A stretch of DNA of 6,036 nt, from NCBI GenBank assembly GCA_028699365.1, contig JAQVUQ010000178.1, forward strand, positions 1-6,036, in the 5' to 3' direction. This DNA comes from UBA5359 sp028699365 [NCBI: bacterium]. GTDB lineage: Bacteria; UBP13; UBA5359. How positions within the stretch are numbered: position 1 is the stretch's first letter; each line of letters begins with the position of its first letter. The notes under the pieces were generated by a model. It did not search any database. It was not told where the DNA came from and saw only the letters and a program-made list of their open reading frames with translations. A program made the translations under genes and the position numbers. This document shows, piece by piece, positions 5,430 to 6,036 of the stretch.

Positions 5430-5448
5430 CCTTTGTGCCTTTGTGCCT
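5430..5448. repeat. Inverted copy of the AGGCACAA repeat next to the aspartate kinase stop
   Basis: CCTTTGTGCCTTTGTGCCT is the exact reverse complement of 5332-5350. It begins 3 bp beyond the aspartate kinase stop codon on the transcribed side. In a minus-strand read-through transcript the two could form a 19-bp stem with a 79-nt loop. No U-tract follows, so a classical intrinsic terminator is not supported. A structure that stabilises mRNA ends or separates lysC from the tad genes is possible. Confidence 0.8.
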
Positions 5449-5451
5449 AAC

Positions 5452-6036
5452 TTACAGACGGTCCCCAGCCTCAAAAAACTCACTGTAAAACGCCTTTACC
5501 GCACTTTTGCGATCTCCGGCTTTGACTCCGAACATCATGCTTATTTCCGATGAACCCTGGTTCAGCATCTCGATGTTTACACCGGCTTCGGCCAGCGCTT
5601 TGGTGGCTCGCGCCGCAGCGCCGACGGCATAGCGCAGGCCCTCTCCCACGATCATAATCAGGGCCAGGCCTCTCTCCACGCTGACGTAATCGGCTTCCAG
5701 TTCCGATGCAATGGCCTTCAGAAGACGCTGTTCCACTTGGGCGTTAAAGCTGTTCTCTCTGATAATAACAGATGTGTTGTCGATGCCGGAGGGAACATGT
5801 TCGTAAGATATGCCCTCGTTCTCCAGTATCTGAAGGAGGCGTCTGCCGAAGCCTATCTCACGGTTCATCATATACTTGCTGACGAAGAGGGTGCAGAAAC
5901 CGTCGTCGCTGGCAATACCTGCAACCTCTCCCGGGGTATGATTCCGCTCCGGCAGAACCATGGTTCCGGGGGCATCGGGATGGTTGGTATTCTTGATGCA
6001 TATGGGAATGCCTGCCTTGACGACGGGGATAATCGC
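5452..6036 (-). CDS. lysC: Aspartate kinase, C-terminal ACT-domain region (5' part outside the window)
   Basis: The reverse frame is open from the window edge to a TAA at 5454-5452, giving 194 C-terminal residues; the kinase domain is missing because of the window boundary. The first residues, IIPVVKAGIPICIKNTNHPDAPGT, are the conserved end of the catalytic region leading into the regulatory part of monofunctional aspartokinases. Two ACT domains follow. The first contains GISYEHVPSGIDNTSVII at about 75-92, and the second LALIMIVGEG (about 124-133) with NIEMLNQGSSEISMMFGV (153-170). These domains bind the end-product amino acid (lysine and/or threonine) and give feedback control. The enzyme phosphorylates aspartate as the first step to lysine, threonine and methionine. 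The SYEHVPSGID pattern resembles the Bacillus YclM / AKIII type. It is followed by 258 bp of repeat-bearing intergenic DNA before tadE, so it is probably not part of the tad unit. Confidence 0.93.
   Translation of the reverse strand, partial: AIIPVVKAGIPICIKNTNHPDAPGTMVLPERNHTPGEVAGIASDDGFCTLFVSKYMMNREIGFGRRLLQILENEGISYEHVPSGIDNTSVIIRENSFNAQVEQRLLKAIASELEADYVSVERGLALIMIVGEGLRYAVGAAARATKALAEAGVNIEMLNQGSSEISMMFGVKAGDRKSAVKAFYSEFFEAGDRL

Noticed and set aside
5332-5448. Intrinsic terminator of aspartate kinase formed by the inverted repeats
   Set aside because: The stem is long but the loop is 79 nt and no U-tract follows in the transcript, so the canonical form is not met.

Overview
The window is bacterial protein-coding DNA of moderate GC with strong Shine-Dalgarno sites (AAAGGAG, GGAGG). 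Gene content (a YclM/AKIII-type aspartate kinase, a YgjG-like class III aminotransferase, Tad-type surface proteins and a lipoprotein sugar dehydrogenase) suggests an environmental, perhaps anaerobic, bacterium. Bacillota (Peptococcaceae-like) or Chloroflexota would both fit, but the sequence alone does not settle it. There is no phage, plasmid, IS or CRISPR signature.

Layout, left to right. (1) 1-437, minus strand: the N-terminal 145 residues of a lipoprotein of the PQQ-dependent glucose/sorbosone dehydrogenase family, cut by the window edge. (2) 438-659: an AT-rich divergent intergenic region with a 13-bp palindrome, a heptamer tandem repeat and a small GC hairpin. (3) 660-2075, plus strand: a complete putrescine-aminotransferase-like enzyme of 471 aa. 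It converges with the next gene across a 6-bp gap. (4) 5193 down to 2082, minus strand: a compact three-gene unit of a TadE-like pseudopilin (140 aa) followed by two tandem TadG-like paralogs (444 and 430 aa). Each paralog has an N-terminal Tad membrane anchor joined to a large repetitive beta-rich exported domain. (5) 5194-5451: an intergenic region with a candidate promoter whose start point falls on the tadE ATG. It also holds three direct copies, exactly 40 bp apart, and one inverted copy of an AGGCACAA-based repeat. (6) 5452-6036, minus strand: the C-terminal 194 residues of aspartate kinase with its paired ACT domains, truncated at its 5' side by the window edge.

The most interesting part is the tadE-tadG-tadG cassette. 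The two TadG-like proteins arose by tandem duplication that included the translation-initiation region. Both use a TTG start placed 4 nt downstream of a conserved out-of-frame ATG. One paralog keeps a ladder of x-G-N turns resembling a beta-solenoid, and in the other this ladder is eroded. No Tad motor, secretin or platform gene is present in the window, so the cassette may be a stand-alone surface-protein locus or a satellite of a tad locus elsewhere. The flanking metabolic genes (lysine/threonine pathway, polyamine catabolism, sugar oxidation) have no evident functional link to it.
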